Below are positions 61,740 through 64,000 of a stretch of 64,000 bases of DNA, piece by piece. Position 1 is the first letter of the stretch. Every line of letters begins with the position of its first letter. Location of the stretch: contig NZ_JAMHIW010000001.1 of NCBI RefSeq assembly GCF_023896955.1, forward strand, positions 1 through 64,000. The letters are read 5' to 3'. The position numbers and the translations under genes were made by a program. Origin of the DNA: Micromonospora sp. RHAY321. GTDB lineage: Bacteria > Actinomycetota > Actinomycetes > Mycobacteriales > Micromonosporaceae. The notes under the pieces are model-generated. The model was not told where the DNA came from. It made no database searches and saw only the letters and a list, made by a program, of their open reading frames with translations.

Positions 61740-62096
61740 GTGACCAATCAGATCCTGTACAACCTGACCCGCCGCGGCCCGGAGCACGACCTGCTGCCGT
61801 GGCTACGCGAGCACCGCATCCCGGTGATGGCGCACTCGCCGATCGAGCAGGGCAGACTGCTGGGGCACGCCCAGGTCGCTGAGGGCGCCGCCCGGCACGG
61901 GCCCACGCCCGCTCAGGTGGCGCTGGCCTGGCTGCTGCGGCAGGAGACGGTTGCGGCCATCCCTCGATCGTCCAGGCCCGAACACACCCGGGAGAACGCG
62001 GAAGCGCGCGACCTGCAGCTGACTGAGGAGGACGTGGCGGAACTCGACACGGCGTTCCCGCCGCCGTCCGGCCCGCAACCGCTGGAGATGTTGTAG
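61740..62096 (+). pseudogene. 5'-truncated aldo/keto reductase
   Basis: 118 residues: VTNQILYNLTRRGPEHDLLPWL, VMAHSPIEQGRLL, PAQVALAWLLRQETVAAIPRSSRPEHTRENA, the C-terminal third of an aldo/keto reductase (NADPH-binding end). The catalytic Asp-Tyr-Lys-His half is absent; an in-frame stop belonging to the MscS gene lies directly before it. It cannot catalyse the reaction. Whether it is translated is unknown. Confidence 0.82.
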
Positions 62097-62382
62097 GGCC
62101 AGCGACCGTTTCGGCGGGAGCCAGGCGAGATCACCGTCGAGCTGGTGGCGCGATGTCATCGGGGTTTCCCCGCATGCTCACCGGCGGCCGGATGTGGTCC
62201 CGCATAGCCAGGTCGACGACCGTCATCACTGGCATGGTCTCGTCCCACAGCACCCGACCAGCCGGCAGTCACCTAGTGCCAGAATCACCCCTGTGCGGCC
62301 CGCCCCTTATGAAATGGTTTGCTCTGAACGCTGCCAAATATCGACGGCACCCACACGAGCAGATCAAGCGACAGGGGCGGAC
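62097..62382. other. Intergenic, 286 bp, no gene seen
   Basis: Nothing coding recognised. A lower-GC patch (62311-62342) with TTGCTC and AAATAT 17 bp apart could be the promoter of the following two-gene operon. Confidence 0.4.
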
Positions 62383-62871
62383 ATGAGGTGGCTGATCGGC
62401 GGAGGGGCCGTGGTTGCCGGCGGGATGGTCGCCCGGCGCCTGCTCGGCGGGGCTGGCCGGGGCAACGATCACTGGCAACGGGGTCAGGCGCAGCGGCGCG
62501 AGCCGCGGTGGCATGTGGCGACGGTGAACCGACCGCCCAGTGACGTCGCCCCGGGCGGACGGTTTCCCGAGCCGCTGGCCGGGCTCGGCGACGCCGTCGA
62601 GGTCCAGGTCCGGCCTGCCCCCGGCGACCGGGGAACAGAGATCGCCGTACGGCTGCGCGACGGTGCCCGACTCCCTGTTGCCGCCGCGGCCCGACGGGCC
62701 ACCGGCCGAGATCCTGAGCAGGCGATCCGGGCGGCCCTGCGAGAGTCGAAACAGCTTATCGAGACCAGTGAGGTCCTCCGCCCGGACTATCCACCCACCA
62801 CCGAGCCGACTCCGGTGAACAAGCCACTGCGGATGGCCACCCGACAGGGTCGGCGGGAGGGACGGCTGTGA
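62383..62871 (+). CDS. Conserved protein related to SRPBCC/cyclase-like C-termini
   Basis: 162 residues. A short hydrophobic N-terminus (LIGGGAVVAGGMVARRLL) then RWHVATVNRPPSDVAPGGRFPEPLAGLGDAVEVQVRPAPGDRGTEIAVRLRDG and DPEQAIRAALRESKQLIETSEVL. I know such proteins next to zinc alcohol dehydrogenases in actinobacteria; they resemble part of the SRPBCC fold. ATG at 62383. The stop overlaps the next start (GTGA), so the two are made together. Confidence 0.65.
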   Translation: MRWLIGGGAVVAGGMVARRLLGGAGRGNDHWQRGQAQRREPRWHVATVNRPPSDVAPGGRFPEPLAGLGDAVEVQVRPAPGDRGTEIAVRLRDGARLPVAAAARRATGRDPEQAIRAALRESKQLIETSEVLRPDYPPTTEPTPVNKPLRMATRQGRREGRL

Positions 62872-64000
62872 AGGCCCTGGTCTGGGAAGGAGCCAACGAG
62901 CTCGCGGTGCGGCAGGTTCCGGACCCGCAGATCCGCAACGAGCAGGACGCCATTGTCCGGGTCCGCCGGACTGTGACCTGTGGCTCTGACCTGCACCTGC
63001 TCGGCGGGTACATCCCGTTCATGGAACGTGGCGATGTCCTCGGGCACGAGTTCCTTGGCGACATCGTCGAGGTCGGCCCCCAGGTACGCAACCACAAAGT
63101 AGGCGACCGGGTCGTCGTCTGCTCGTTCATCTCCTGCGGCAAGTGCTGGTACTGCCAGCAACAACAGTTCTCGCTGTGCGACAACGGGAACACGAACCCG
63201 ATGATCACCGAGAACATCTGGGGTTCCGCGCCCGGAGGCTGCTACGGCTACTCGCACGCACTCGGGGGCTTCGCTGGCAGCCACGCTGAGTACATCCGTG
63301 TCCCCTACGCCGACCAGGGTGCCTTCAGCGTCCCGGACGGGGTGAGCGACGAGCGCGCGCTGTTCGCCTCCGACTCCGCGCCGACCGGCTGGATGGGCGC
63401 CGACCTCGCCGGGGTCAAACCGGGTGATGTCGTCGCAGTCTGGGGTGCCGGCGCGGTAGGGCAAATGGCCGCCCGCGCATCCGTGCTGCTCGGTGCCGAT
63501 CGGGTGATCGTGATCGACCGACTCGACAACCGGCTCCAGATGGCCCAGACGCATCTCGGCGTCGAGACGCTGAACTACGAGCAGCAGGACGTCAGCGGCG
63601 AGCTGCTGGAGCGCAGTGGCGGTCGAGGCCCAGACGTGTGCATCGAGGCAGTCGGCATGGAATCGCACAGCAGCGGTCCGCAGTTCTGGTACGACCAGGT
63701 CAAGCAGCAGCTGCGGATCGAGTCCGACCGTCCGATCGCTGCCCGGGAGGCGATCTACAACTGTCGCAAGGGCGGCAGTGTGTTCGTCCTGGGCGTGTTC
63801 GCCGCCCTGGTGGACAAGTTTCCACTCGGGGCGGTGATGAACAAGGGGCTGACGCTGCGCGGCGCACAGCAGCACGGACAGCGCTACATTCCCATGCTGT
63901 TGGAGCGGATGGCCCGCGGCGAGCTGGTCACGGAGCATCTCGCGACGCACACCATGCCGTTGGACGAAGCTCCGCGCGGCTACGAGATGTTTAAACAGAA
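62868..64000 (+). CDS. Zinc-dependent alcohol dehydrogenase (FDH-like MDR), 3' end cut by the window
   Basis: At least 377 residues, still open at base 64000. Catalytic zinc: Cys in TCGSDLHLLGG, GHEFLG; structural zinc Cys cluster CSFISCGKCWYCQQQQFSLC. Rossmann motif VWGAGAVGQMAARASVLLGADRVIVID. Layout is that of glutathione-independent formaldehyde-dehydrogenase-like MDR enzymes. Reads GTG at 62868 overlapping the previous stop. Substrate not certain. Confidence 0.92.
   Translation, partial: MKALVWEGANELAVRQVPDPQIRNEQDAIVRVRRTVTCGSDLHLLGGYIPFMERGDVLGHEFLGDIVEVGPQVRNHKVGDRVVVCSFISCGKCWYCQQQQFSLCDNGNTNPMITENIWGSAPGGCYGYSHALGGFAGSHAEYIRVPYADQGAFSVPDGVSDERALFASDSAPTGWMGADLAGVKPGDVVAVWGAGAVGQMAARASVLLGADRVIVIDRLDNRLQMAQTHLGVETLNYEQQDVSGELLERSGGRGPDVCIEAVGMESHSSGPQFWYDQVKQQLRIESDRPIAAREAIYNCRKGGSVFVLGVFAALVDKFPLGAVMNKGLTLRGAQQHGQRYIPMLLERMARGELVTEHLATHTMPLDEAPRGYEMFKQ

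Overview
The window is very GC-rich (Streptomyces-like codon use, GTG and ATG starts, GGAGG ribosome sites) and looks like the chromosome of a filamentous actinobacterium. The best guess is Micromonosporaceae, because of the XRE regulator with a small Cys-rich partner, the oxalate/formate-type MFS with its small subunit, and the Rox-type rifampicin monooxygenase. There is no rRNA, tRNA, CRISPR array or intact insertion sequence. The window is mostly chromosome with short accessory patches.

1-6300: a fasciclin-type lipoprotein, a tyrosine recombinase divergent from a small P-loop NTPase, an SDR with a palindrome-rich promoter, then the most unusual locus of the window. This is a secreted LPxTG-anchored protein whose N-terminal half carries HAE and PCxxxC motifs of zinc nucleic-acid deaminases, preceded on the same strand by a SUKH-family (immunity-type) protein. 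6300-22000: AlkD-like protein, hydrolase, secreted GH20 hexosaminidase, zwf, acetyltransferase, TetR/DHA2 efflux pair, XRE regulator with two small partners, OFA-family MFS plus small subunit, SDR, patatin, peroxiredoxin, and two divergent MarR genes sharing a 34-bp palindrome.

22000-37700: Eis-like acetyltransferase, cydAB oxidase with a MecI/BlaI-like operator, PlsC, glycerophosphodiesterase, Atg22-like MFS, thymidine kinase, LtrA, AidB-like acyl-CoA dehydrogenase, beta-propeller protein, VOC protein, a second tyrosine recombinase, a WYL regulator, and an Hsp20 gene with a clear HspR (HAIR) operator. 37700-47700: several regulator/target pairs (MarR-DUF6069, MarR-MFS), an aldo/keto reductase-DinB pair, GT39, an HNH protein, and a VOC-AraC-VOC-PNPOx cluster whose two VOC genes carry the same duplicated promoter with identical spacing to a leaderless start.

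47700-52900: an ABC-2 exporter with a DUF4097 protein, divergent from a regulator that fuses an IS30-type HTH to a MarR-like domain. The space between them is packed with CGTTGC boxes. Next comes the rifampicin monooxygenase rox, with its own promoter, a 19-residue leader peptide and a hairpin just before the gene. 52900-56000: a methyltransferase, then a decayed patch (internally deleted Tn3-family transposase, integrase relic) around a VOC-like gene. 56000-64000: HAD phosphatases, MFS, DeoR regulator, TMEM175-like channel, MscS channel, a truncated aldo/keto reductase, and an SRPBCC-like protein translationally coupled to a zinc alcohol dehydrogenase that runs off the window.

Most convergent gene pairs are separated by perfect hairpins that should terminate transcription in both directions.
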